Part shown: one piece after another, positions 24,847 to 32,029 of the stretch
How the letters are laid out: each line of letters begins with the position of its first letter
Numbering within the stretch: the stretch's first letter is position 1
DNA from: Gammaproteobacteria bacterium
GTDB lineage: Bacteria; Pseudomonadota; Gammaproteobacteria; Steroidobacterales; Steroidobacteraceae
Assembly: GCA_028293725.1 (NCBI GenBank)
Contig: JAQGOE010000318.1
Location: 1 to 38,681 of the forward strand
Direction of reading: 5' to 3'
Length of the DNA stretch: 38,681 nt
Program-made: the position numbers and the translations under genes
The notes under the pieces: model-generated
The model's input: the letters and a program-made list of their open reading frames with translations, nothing else
The model's database searches: none
Told to the model about the DNA's origin: nothing

Positions 24847-25712
24847 GGCTCGACGCCATCCAGGAATGTGTCAATGGCCGATGCCGCCGCCGGCTCATCC
24901 AGCATCGGTGCATGACCCCGCCGCGGGACGCTCACTGTGACGAGTTTCGGGTGCCGTGCCGCCATGCTCGTCAGGATGTCCGCGCTCAAGATGTCCGATA
25001 ACTCACCCCGTATGGCAAGTGTTGGGATGGAGCCGAGCTGTGCCCATAGCGGCCACAAGTTGGACGGAACGGCGGACAGATCCGTTTTATTTAATCCATT
25101 GAGGACGTTCGGATCGTAGGCGCGGATGGGACGCCCTGATGGGTCCTCCACATAAGTGCGCCGTGCAAACGCCTCCCAGTCACTCGCCACGTAGTCGGGA
25201 AACGCGAGCCCGTTGGCACGTTGGGCCTGGCGGGCGGCGTCCTGCCAGGTCGCGATCTGCGCCAGCGCGTTCAGTGAGTCGCGCAGGCGCCGCAGGCCCG
25301 AATTGGGCACCTCGGGACCGATGTCATTGAGAACAATGGCTTGCACCCGCGCGGGCTGAGTGGCCGCCATGATCATGGACATGATGCCGCCCATCGAGGT
25401 GCCTATCAGCACGACGCGCGCGATCTGCAGTCGATCGAGCAATTGGAACATGTCGCTCACGTAGGTGGCGGGCCGATAGTTGGCCGGATTCGGGTCCCAC
25501 TGCGATTTACCGCGGCCGCGCTGATCCGCGGTGATGACTCGACAGCGCGCCGACAGGTGTTCGGCCAGCGCCCCGAAATCCGCGCCATTGCGCGTAAGCC
25601 CGTGCAGACATAGAACGGTCAGCGATGTGTCCGGGGACCCCCAGGCCTCGGCATGGAGCCGCAGGGTTCCGTCGGCGCTGGGGAATTCAATCGGAGTTCT
25701 CATCGCCGCCAT
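24843..25712 (-). CDS. Alpha/beta hydrolase fold protein
   Basis: The 289-aa protein shows LCLHGLTRNGADFGALAEHL, DQRGRGKSQWDP, a nucleophile elbow GTSMGG (S106), a candidate acid in RGELSDIL and His in RRGHAPMLDEP. It resembles lactone or ester hydrolases of the 3-oxoadipate enol-lactonase type in general layout. Its stop overlaps the start of the broken SDR gene in the GTGA arrangement, so the two formed an operon. The 216-bp region upstream must hold its promoter. Confidence 0.9.
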   Translation of the reverse strand: MAAMRTPIEFPSADGTLRLHAEAWGSPDTSLTVLCLHGLTRNGADFGALAEHLSARCRVITADQRGRGKSQWDPNPANYRPATYVSDMFQLLDRLQIARVVLIGTSMGGIMSMIMAATQPARVQAIVLNDIGPEVPNSGLRRLRDSLNALAQIATWQDAARQAQRANGLAFPDYVASDWEAFARRTYVEDPSGRPIRAYDPNVLNGLNKTDLSAVPSNLWPLWAQLGSIPTLAIRGELSDILSADILTSMAARHPKLVTVSVPRRGHAPMLDEPAAASAIDTFLDGVEP

Positions 25713-25928
25713 GACTCAGCCCAGCACGCTCATCGCCGGGAGCACATCCAACCATAACTGATAGAAAGCCACATAGATTTCTTTCCCTTCTTGATCGTCA
25801 CGCTTCTGCTCGCGGCCTTCCGCCGCTTCAGCATTCGCTTGTCACGAAATATTCACCACTCCTGGCGGAGCCGAACGCCAGTTCAGCGGTCATATGCTGT
25901 GCTCTACCCAAAAACAGGCTTATAGATA
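25713..25928. other. Divergent intergenic region
   Basis: These 216 bp lie between the hydrolase (minus) and the LuxR-type regulator (plus). The part near the regulator is locally AT-rich (CTTATAGATA just before ATG 25929). I saw no clear palindrome, no strong ribosome-binding site and no small gene. Confidence 0.5.
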
Positions 25929-26642
25929 ATGCTCACAGAAAGCAGGCCGGTGACGCTGCGCGTTCTCATTGTGAGCGATGTGCGAGTTGTGCAGGAAGGC
26001 TTGAACTCCCTCCTGGCACAGCGGACTGGAATCGACGTCGTCAGCGCCGTCGACATGCTGCATGCAAGCGATGAGATTGCACGATTACTTCCCGACGTGG
26101 TCCTGTTCGATGCTGCGCGCCAGGACAGCGTCGAGTTCGTGAAGACTCTCGTTGCCTCGGCACCTCAGTCAAGGATCGTCGCGTTTGGCGTGAAAGAGAC
26201 GGCCGAGGAGTTTCTAGCGCTCGCGGCAGCAGGAACAGCGGGCTATATACGCGACAGCGCCGAGAGCAACGATGTTGTAAATGTACTCGGGCAGGTGATG
26301 TGCGACGAGCTTCCGTGCTCACCGCGAGCTGCTGCGTCACTGTATCGACGCGTGGCCACGCTCTCGCAGGGAAGCGATGCCCCTAACGGTGTCGCGGTCC
26401 CCCTGTCGCGGCGCGAGTTGCAGATCGCGCATTTGATCGATTGCGGGCTGACCAATAAAGAAATCGGACGCCAGCTCGGGATCGAAGCGGCAACGGTTAA
26501 GAACCACGTACATAACATCTGCGAGAAGCTGGAGGTGCACCGGCGTGGCGAAGTCGCCGGGCGAATCCGCACTATTGCGCGGGCCCCTCTGCGACTGCCA
26601 ACTGGGGCGCCGGAAGCGAGTCCGGCGCCCGAAGTGCGTTGA
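25929..26642 (+). CDS. LuxR-type (NarL-like) transcriptional regulator with degenerate receiver domain
   Basis: The 237-aa protein has a receiver-like domain (about 10-125) and a LuxR helix-turn-helix (about 155-215: LSRRELQIAHLIDCGLTNKE, AATVKNHVHNICEKL). The phospho-acceptor position is present (D61 in VVLFDAAR). However, the acidic pair is reduced to one Asp (IVSDV), the conserved Thr/Ser is not evident, and the Lys is Arg (GYIRD). Phosphorylation may therefore be weak or absent. No sensor kinase is adjacent. It converges on the subtilase gene with 6 bp between stops. Confidence 0.88.
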   Translation: MLTESRPVTLRVLIVSDVRVVQEGLNSLLAQRTGIDVVSAVDMLHASDEIARLLPDVVLFDAARQDSVEFVKTLVASAPQSRIVAFGVKETAEEFLALAAAGTAGYIRDSAESNDVVNVLGQVMCDELPCSPRAAASLYRRVATLSQGSDAPNGVAVPLSRRELQIAHLIDCGLTNKEIGRQLGIEAATVKNHVHNICEKLEVHRRGEVAGRIRTIARAPLRLPTGAPEASPAPEVR

Positions 26643-26648
26643 ATACGA

Positions 26649-28475
26649 TCAGAAGAAACGACCCGGCGCCTCGGGGCGCATTGGGGGTGACCATGTCGGC
26701 CAGCCTTGGAACGAGGCCGGCCAGTAGGCGGCGGGCATTGCGAACCGATCTGCGCCATCCGAGAACCCCATGCTCAAGGTTTGGCCCCAGGGAATGCGCG
26801 CCAAATCCGGCACGCCGGCACCGCCACGCTGCGGATCGGAGAACCGCAGTACTGCGCTGACCCTCATGAGTTCGAAGAGAGCTTGAACACGCTGCTCCGA
26901 GCGCGGCCTCAACGACCCCTCCTGGAACAGGGGATGATGGGCCAGCACCAGGGCGGCGAACCCGGTCACATGTGCCGCAGCCGCCGAGGTACCGTCCGCG
27001 GCCGCATAACCATTGCCCGGAACCGTCGATACGACAGCTACGCCTGGAGCCGAAAATGCAACCTGCGGGCCTGCACCGCTGAAACGCGCCGGGAAGACTT
27101 CGTCCCTGCCAATCAGCGGCCCAACAACACTCAGCGCGTGAGAGCTATCTGCTGGAAATTCCTTGAGCTTCCCCACCGCAGCGACCGCCATGACTCCCGG
27201 CAGTGTGGCTGGGAATGAGAGCAGGCCGCCGGAATTCCCCGCTGCAACAATGCAAGCGATGCCTTTTTGTCGCGCCTCCTGCAGCTTCTGGCTCACCAGT
27301 TCGGAGAGTCCGTCACTCACGACACTGATGTTGATGAGGTCGAGGTCCCTCTCGATGCATTCATCCAGCGCCGCCAATAGATCGCTGACTCGACCCTCGG
27401 GAATGACCTTGAACACGTGCAACTCAGCCCCCGGGGCGCAACCGACAATGCCCTGCTCGGTGATCGATGCGTTGATGATGCCGGCGCAATGCGTGCCGTG
27501 CGATACGAGGTCTTGGGTCCAGCTCGTGTCCGTAGCGCCGGTGACGAAGTCTTTGCCCTGGGTGACGTGTCGCAGCAACGGATGTGAAGTGTCGCAACCC
27601 GAGTCGATGATGCCGATTTTGATGCCGCTTCCCGAGAAGCGACCGTCGGTCGAATTGAACCCCATCAGGCGCTGACCCCAGCCGAGCAATCGTGCGCTCG
27701 GAAAGTTAGGAAAGAGCTCGTGGAGAGGCCGCAGCTTCACCGTGTTAATGCCGGAACTCAAGCGAGGCGCCGATATAACTCGATCCCAGTGATTGGAAGC
27801 AGCACTGACGAAGAGCGTCTGGATTGCCTCGATAGAACCCCCGAAGAAGGTAATGCGCGCAGTTCCGGTCTCGTCCGTGAGTGCCTGTGCGGGTAATTCA
27901 CCTCCGCAGACGATGACCCTCGCTCTGGCGAGCGGTTGATCGCGCTCGCCGATCACGCGAATCGTAACGTCCGTGGCAGTGGAGCGCAGCGGCAATAGCG
28001 CTGCAATCGTCAGGGCGCTTGGTACGGGAAGGTAGTCCGCACAGGCCAACAGCGAGTCACGCTCGATGATCAGGTGTGGAGGTGCAACACTACGCAACCG
28101 CTGCGCCTTGCCTTCATCGATCTTGGCAACGATGACCTCGTCTACGCTGCTGCCTTCGGCGGTGAAGGGCTCCGTGCCGCCCAGCTTGATACGCTTGATG
28201 ACTTCGACGTTCTCCTGATGACTCAGATATTGAACAACATCGTCCATTGAATGTTTGAAATCGACGAACGCCCGACCACCTGGAGCGGTACGAGTGCCGA
28301 TGATGTAACGCTCACGCCGCCTGCCGGGAGGCGCTGCGGCGAAACCGCCGTCTCCACCGTTGCCTGAGTCCCGCGGCACTGAGCGTTGCGCCCCGGTTGC
28401 CCTCCTGGTCGAATCGTCGCCAGCTTCGCTCGTCCTCTTTGTGGCCACATTCGGCCGTTCGTCTTTTTCCGCCAT
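26649..28475 (-). CDS. Subtilisin-like (S8) serine protease without signal peptide
   Basis: The 608-aa protein has a low-complexity charged start, a propeptide-like region (about 50-165) and an Ig-like/CarboxypepD-regulatory-like beta domain (about 170-250). The S8 catalytic domain has D291 (GIIDSGCDTSHP), H326 (SHGTHCAG), oxyanion Asn in AAGNSGG and S497 (DGTSAAAAHVTG). All triad residues are present. There is no signal peptide, so it is either cytoplasmic or exported by another route. AAGGA before ATG 28475 supports the start. The gene lies 105 bp after a Gln/Gly-rich small protein gene, which could be a substrate (inference). Confidence 0.92.
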   Translation of the reverse strand: MAEKDERPNVATKRTSEAGDDSTRRATGAQRSVPRDSGNGGDGGFAAAPPGRRRERYIIGTRTAPGGRAFVDFKHSMDDVVQYLSHQENVEVIKRIKLGGTEPFTAEGSSVDEVIVAKIDEGKAQRLRSVAPPHLIIERDSLLACADYLPVPSALTIAALLPLRSTATDVTIRVIGERDQPLARARVIVCGGELPAQALTDETGTARITFFGGSIEAIQTLFVSAASNHWDRVISAPRLSSGINTVKLRPLHELFPNFPSARLLGWGQRLMGFNSTDGRFSGSGIKIGIIDSGCDTSHPLLRHVTQGKDFVTGATDTSWTQDLVSHGTHCAGIINASITEQGIVGCAPGAELHVFKVIPEGRVSDLLAALDECIERDLDLINISVVSDGLSELVSQKLQEARQKGIACIVAAGNSGGLLSFPATLPGVMAVAAVGKLKEFPADSSHALSVVGPLIGRDEVFPARFSGAGPQVAFSAPGVAVVSTVPGNGYAAADGTSAAAAHVTGFAALVLAHHPLFQEGSLRPRSEQRVQALFELMRVSAVLRFSDPQRGGAGVPDLARIPWGQTLSMGFSDGADRFAMPAAYWPASFQGWPTWSPPMRPEAPGRFF

Positions 28476-28515
28476 CGGAATATTCCTTTATCACAAGGTT
28501 GATTTGGCAGGGCGC

Positions 28516-28555
28516 GCCTCGGCGGGTAAGTCGCTCACTTACGACGCACCGAGGC
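28516..28555. terminator. Two-level stem-loop between the small Gln/Gly-rich gene and the protease gene
   Basis: GCCTCGG (28516-28522) pairs with CCGAGGC (28549-28555), and inside them GTAAGT (28526-28531) pairs with ACTTAC (28537-28542). It lies in the 105-bp gap on the minus-strand path from the small gene to the protease gene. No T-run follows on the minus strand, so it may be a partial terminator or processing site that sets the ratio of the two products. Confidence 0.4.
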
Positions 28556-28580
28556 ACACTGCTGATTCCTCGAGTGCCCG

Positions 28581-29093
28581 CTATTGGATCGTCTGCTGCC
28601 GATTGGCACCCCATGCCTGAGCTTGAGGGTTGAATCCGCCATAGCCGCCCTGCCCGTAGCCCGCCTGAATGGCGCCGGCGAAAGGATTCTGTCCGAAATA
28701 TTGACCACCGCCGCCGAGCCCGAAAGGTTGTCCGACGCCGCCATACGGCGGTCCGATTCCGGCGAACGCCTGTCCTGCGCCGAACCCGCTCGGATAGCCT
28801 TGTAGGCTCTGTGCGACCAACTGCTGAGCCAGTTGATGGACCGCGATACCAATCTGCTGGGTCACGGCCGCGTGAGCGGCTAACTGTTGCGCGAGCTGGC
28901 CGAGCACCGTGACCAGGTGTTGTGCAGGATGCTGTAGCGCCTGCCCGGAATCCTGACCGAACGACACATTGCCGCCACTCATGCCGGGCTGCCCAAACAG
29001 GCCCGGACTCATTTGCGGCCATCCCGCTCCCTGCAATCCGGGAAACTGAGAAGCCAGACCCTGGGGGGAATACTGCGAAAAGTTTGACACCAT
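28581..29093 (-). CDS. Gln/Gly-rich low-complexity protein, unknown function
   Basis: From ATG 29093 (GGAGAG about 8 nt upstream) the 170-aa protein has three parts: a Gln/Pro/Gly-rich start (1-50), an Ala/Gln-rich amphipathic helical core (about 51-104; HLVTVLGQLAQQLAAHAAV) and a Gly/Tyr/Phe/Gln-rich tail (FGLGGGGQYFGQ, GYGQGGYGGF). The tail resembles self-associating or prion-like segments. The frame extends to 29201, but without a ribosome-binding site. No signal peptide or known domain. It sits between an MFS gene and a subtilase gene on the same strand, and may be a structural protein or a protease substrate (inference). Confidence 0.72.
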   Translation of the reverse strand: MVSNFSQYSPQGLASQFPGLQGAGWPQMSPGLFGQPGMSGGNVSFGQDSGQALQHPAQHLVTVLGQLAQQLAAHAAVTQQIGIAVHQLAQQLVAQSLQGYPSGFGAGQAFAGIGPPYGGVGQPFGLGGGGQYFGQNPFAGAIQAGYGQGGYGGFNPQAQAWGANRQQTIQ

Positions 29094-29263
29094 TGGAGGC
29101 TCTCCATGTTTAGAAAACGCGCGAGATCTGTAGCGCTGCGACAGGGCCGTCAGCAGCGGCATGTATGATTGGCCGGACGCCGGCCGCGCGGAATAGTCCA
29201 AACATCCCAGTCGGGGTACAAAGATGGGCTACGCGCCTCTGGCCTGGGCCGGGCCGCAACGAA
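29094..29263. other. Intergenic region with short GC hairpin
   Basis: These 170 bp lie between the MFS and Gln/Gly-rich genes, both on the minus strand. A 6-bp-arm inverted repeat, GGCCGG-ACG-CCGGCC (29171-29185), is present without a T-run. The promoter of the small gene probably lies here, but no convincing boxes were found. Confidence 0.4.
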
Positions 29264-30451
29264 TCAGAGGCGTAACAGGCTGCTGCTTGCAGCGACAGCG
29301 ACCATGAGCGCGGCGACCAGGAAGAATGCCGCTGACAGGCTGCTTTGATGGGCGATGAAGCCGATTCCCGCAGGACCCGCAAGAATACCAGCGTAGCCCA
29401 ATGTCGTAATCGCAGGTATCGCCACTGCTTGCGGCATTGTCGTTTGCCGGCCCACTGCCGTGTATAACACCGGCACGATGTTGGAACAGCCGAGACCGAC
29501 CAGCGCGTAGCCTACCAATGCGACCTGCCACCATGGGGCCGTCACAGCCAATGCGATTCCTCCCGCAGAGAGCAGGCCCCCGGCAGCGAGGACGGCACGC
29601 CTGCCGATAGTGGCGACGATGCTATCCCCTGTCAGCCGACCCAATGTCATGGCCAATGAGAAGCTGGCAAAGCCAAAGCCAGCTTGGGCCGAAGGCATAC
29701 CGCGTTGCTCGGTCAGAAATACCGCACTCCAGTCCAGCATGGAGCCTTCCACCAGGAAGACGATGAAGCAAAGCACGCCGAGGAAAAGAACGATGCCGTG
29801 CGGAATGGCAAATGGGGGGCCTTCGGCGGGATTGCCATAGGACAACAGCGCGGGGTAAGCCATCAACAGAGCGGCCACGATAGTAACCACAACGACCAGC
29901 GTGCTGGCCAGCGCAGACATATTCAATATTAACAAAGCGCTGGTGCCCGCGGCACCGACGATGCCGCCAAGGCTGTAGAAGCCGTGAAATCCCGACATCA
30001 TCGGCTTGCCGCTGGTACGCTCCACGATGACGGCCTGTACGTTCATTACGCAGTCCGTCGAGCCCAGAGCGACGCCGAAGACGAAAAGCGTCGTGACCAA
30101 CAGTGGCACTGATGACAGTGTCGCCAGAAAAGGCAACGTGGCGCAAAGAAGCGCAGAGGACACTGCAAGCACGATCCGACAACCATAGCGCGTGCTCAAC
30201 GCGCCGGCGATGGGCATCCCGAGGATTGACCCTGCTCCCAGGCAGAGCAATGCGAGGCCAAGAGCAGCCTCATCCAATCCGGTACGAGCTTTCGCAAAGG
30301 GTACGAGTGAGGCCCACGCCGCCGCCGCGAAACCCGCGATTAAAAATAGCAGCCGCGTCGATCGTTGCTCGGCTCTTGCCGTGATCGGTCGTTCAGAGAT
30401 TGCGCTCAACGGCTCTCGCCCGGGCCTCGAAGCATGGACGCACAGTACCAT
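29264..30451 (-). CDS. MFS transporter (YbjJ-like)
   Basis: The 395-aa protein has 12 predicted hydrophobic segments. MFS loop motifs include STRYGCRIVLAVSSALLCAT after the second helix and GRLTGDSIVATIGRRAVLAA at the matching position of the second half. The segment FGVALGSTDCVMNVQAVIVE is typical of the YbjJ/fucose-permease-like branch. The first 30 residues are polar and precede the first helix, so the true start could be later. Substrate unknown. It is divergent from the BTAD regulator across 103 bp. Confidence 0.88.
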   Translation of the reverse strand: MVLCVHASRPGREPLSAISERPITARAEQRSTRLLFLIAGFAAAAWASLVPFAKARTGLDEAALGLALLCLGAGSILGMPIAGALSTRYGCRIVLAVSSALLCATLPFLATLSSVPLLVTTLFVFGVALGSTDCVMNVQAVIVERTSGKPMMSGFHGFYSLGGIVGAAGTSALLILNMSALASTLVVVVTIVAALLMAYPALLSYGNPAEGPPFAIPHGIVLFLGVLCFIVFLVEGSMLDWSAVFLTEQRGMPSAQAGFGFASFSLAMTLGRLTGDSIVATIGRRAVLAAGGLLSAGGIALAVTAPWWQVALVGYALVGLGCSNIVPVLYTAVGRQTTMPQAVAIPAITTLGYAGILAGPAGIGFIAHQSSLSAAFFLVAALMVAVAASSSLLRL

Positions 30452-30554
30452 GTTCGCTGCTTGCGGTCCCGACGGGAGAGAACCCCGCCCCCCTCCGCTG
30501 AAGCACGCCGCCTAAGGGCGACCCGGTCGATCACGCAGGGTATGTCCGGCTCAA

Positions 30555-31547
30555 ATGGGTGACATGCTCCAAGATACGAGTAACGTAAACTTCACGCTCC
30601 TCGAGCCTCCGGCCTACGCTCCCCGTATGCTTTCAGTCGTCCTCTTCGGTTCGATGTCCGCTTCGCTCGAATCCTCGAGCAGCGCTCGAACGCTCGCGTT
30701 GGCTCCACGGGTCGCCGAACTGCTGGCCTTCCTGGCGCTCGGTCGCGGGGAATACTTCTCACGGGCCGACCTGGCTGACTCGATCTGGGGCGATCGGGCC
30801 CACGAGGTGACGGCAGGCACCCTCAACACCGCACTGTGGAGGTTGCGGCGAAGCATCGAGCAAACACCCGCCCTGCCAGGGGACTTCCTGGTCACCAATC
30901 GACAAGGGGCTGTCGGTCTCAACGGCCCGCGCCCCGTAAGCATCGATGTCGCCGAGTTTGAACGGCTGACCCGACCCGGCCTATCCAAGCCGGTCGAGCT
31001 GCTCACCGAAGCTGATCGCGAGGCGTTGCGTGCAAGCATCGCGTTGTATAGGGGCAACGTACTCACGGGCTTCTGCGGCTTATGGGCGTTGCGTGAACAA
31101 GAACGGCTTCGTAACACCTATCTCAACGCCGCAGGGCGTTTGATGCACCTTTCCGAACTGTGCCGTGAATACGACGATGCGATTCACTACGCGCGCTTGG
31201 TACTGGCCGTGGACGAGTTGCGCGAGGACGTGCATCGCGATCTCATGCGCTACCTTGTGTGCAACGGACAACGTGCCCTGGCGCTGCGCCAGTTCGAAGT
31301 CTGTCGCGCCGCTTTGCGCCGTGAGCTGGCGATCCAGCCCATGAATGAGACGATGGCGGTCTACCGGCAGATCGCGGATGGTGCCACGGAAGGCTCAAAA
31401 CCCGTGCAGCCGCTAATGCCTCAACGCCTGGTCCCTGCCGAGCCGACCTGGCCCGCCACGGCGGTGCACCAAGTGCAAGCCGCCCGGCATCTGCTCGCCG
31501 AAGCAGACGACCACCTCAAAAAAACCCTCGATCTGATTCAACACTGA
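30555..31547 (+). CDS. BTAD-containing (SARP-like) transcriptional activator
   Basis: The 330-aa protein has an OmpR/PhoB-like winged helix (about 28-125; LAPRVAELLAFLALGRGEYF, TLNTALWRLRRSIE) and a bacterial transcriptional activator domain of TPR-like helices (about 130-275; SLYRGNVLTGF-type segment, DELREDVHRDLMRYLVCNGQ, ALRQFEVCRAALRRELAI). A Pro-rich linker and a C-terminal helix follow. This is the plan of SARP activators, which are best known from actinobacteria and bind heptamer direct repeats overlapping the -35 box. Exactly such an array starts 111 bp downstream, before the next operon. The start codon is uncertain: ATG 30555, 30564 or 30627. Confidence 0.85.
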   Translation: MGDMLQDTSNVNFTLLEPPAYAPRMLSVVLFGSMSASLESSSSARTLALAPRVAELLAFLALGRGEYFSRADLADSIWGDRAHEVTAGTLNTALWRLRRSIEQTPALPGDFLVTNRQGAVGLNGPRPVSIDVAEFERLTRPGLSKPVELLTEADREALRASIALYRGNVLTGFCGLWALREQERLRNTYLNAAGRLMHLSELCREYDDAIHYARLVLAVDELREDVHRDLMRYLVCNGQRALALRQFEVCRAALRRELAIQPMNETMAVYRQIADGATEGSKPVQPLMPQRLVPAEPTWPATAVHQVQAARHLLAEADDHLKKTLDLIQH

Positions 31548-31551
31548 GTCC

Positions 31552-31566
31552 CTCCCCACGGGGGAG
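31552..31566. terminator. Short GC hairpin after the BTAD gene
   Basis: CTCCCC (31552-31557), loop ACG, and GGGGAG (31561-31566) lie 4 bp after the BTAD stop. The stem is short and no T-run follows, so termination is only possible, not shown. Confidence 0.3.
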
Positions 31567-31658
31567 CCCCTCCACGGGAGAGTGCATCCCGGGCAGCCCA
31601 TTCTGCCATCACCGCAGAGCAACACCACGCTGCGGCGGACTCGACTGCGCTCGTGAGC

Positions 31659-31725
31659 CGGTTACGAGCGTGTGATCAGACGGTGAGTGAACGGTGATGG
31701 CCCGGTGATGGGGCATGGGCATACT
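31659..31725 (+). promoter_or_regulatory. SARP-type operator array and promoter of the downstream operon
   Basis: Heptamers repeat with an exact 11-bp period: CGGTTAC (31659), GTGTGAT (31670), CGGTGAG (31681), CGGTGAT (31692) and CGGTGAT (31703). The last three share CGGTGA; the first two match it at 5 of 7 positions. Ten bases after the last repeat is CATACT (31720-31725), a 4/6 match to a -10 box. There is no recognisable -35 box at the right distance, as expected for an activator-dependent promoter. Known SARP sites are heptamers separated by 4 bp, ending about 8 bp before the -10. Confidence 0.65.
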
Positions 31726-31751
31726 GAAGACCATAGTAGTTGGAGCGGTAA

Positions 31752-31997
31752 TTGCCTCCCGTCATGTCGCTCCTTGGAGATCGTTCCGCTTCGTTCATCG
31801 TGCGAATCTGGCGCGAACGGGGTGAGGGACTGGATGCAACGGTTGAATGGCGTGGTTCGATCGAGTGTGTGGAGGGCGGAGAGAAGGTTTATTTCCGAGA
31901 CCTGAGCGTGATGGGGAGCTTCCTCAAAACGCACTTGCAGCGGATCGGGATCGACGCCCAGACCCACCAGCCCAAAAAAAAGCGCCGCCGGCGCTGA
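31752..31997 (+). CDS. Small basic-tailed protein of unknown function
   Basis: The protein has 81 aa from TTG 31752 (GGAG at 31742-31745 at good spacing) or 77 aa from ATG 31764. It has a compact beta-rich core (SASFIVRIWRERGEGLDATV, EWRGSIECVEGGEKVYFRDL), an amphipathic helix (GSFLKTHLQRIGI) and a very basic end, PKKKRRRR. No known domain. It is the first gene after the SARP-type promoter and 32 bp before the 829-aa protein gene. The basic tail may bind nucleic acid or an acidic partner such as the acidic N-terminus of the next product (inference). Confidence 0.75.
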   Translation: MPPVMSLLGDRSASFIVRIWRERGEGLDATVEWRGSIECVEGGEKVYFRDLSVMGSFLKTHLQRIGIDAQTHQPKKKRRRR

Positions 31998-32029
31998 CTG
32001 AAGAGACCCGGGTGTTACAGAGGTGTTTC

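Noticed and set aside
30555..31547. SARP regulator as a sign of an antibiotic biosynthesis cluster
   Set aside because: No polyketide synthase, peptide synthetase or RiPP enzyme gene lies in the adjacent 7 kb.
31847..32029. Upstream extension of the 829-aa protein gene to 31847
   Set aside because: It overlaps the small basic-tailed protein in another frame. ATG 32030 has a ribosome-binding site and begins the acidic N-terminus.
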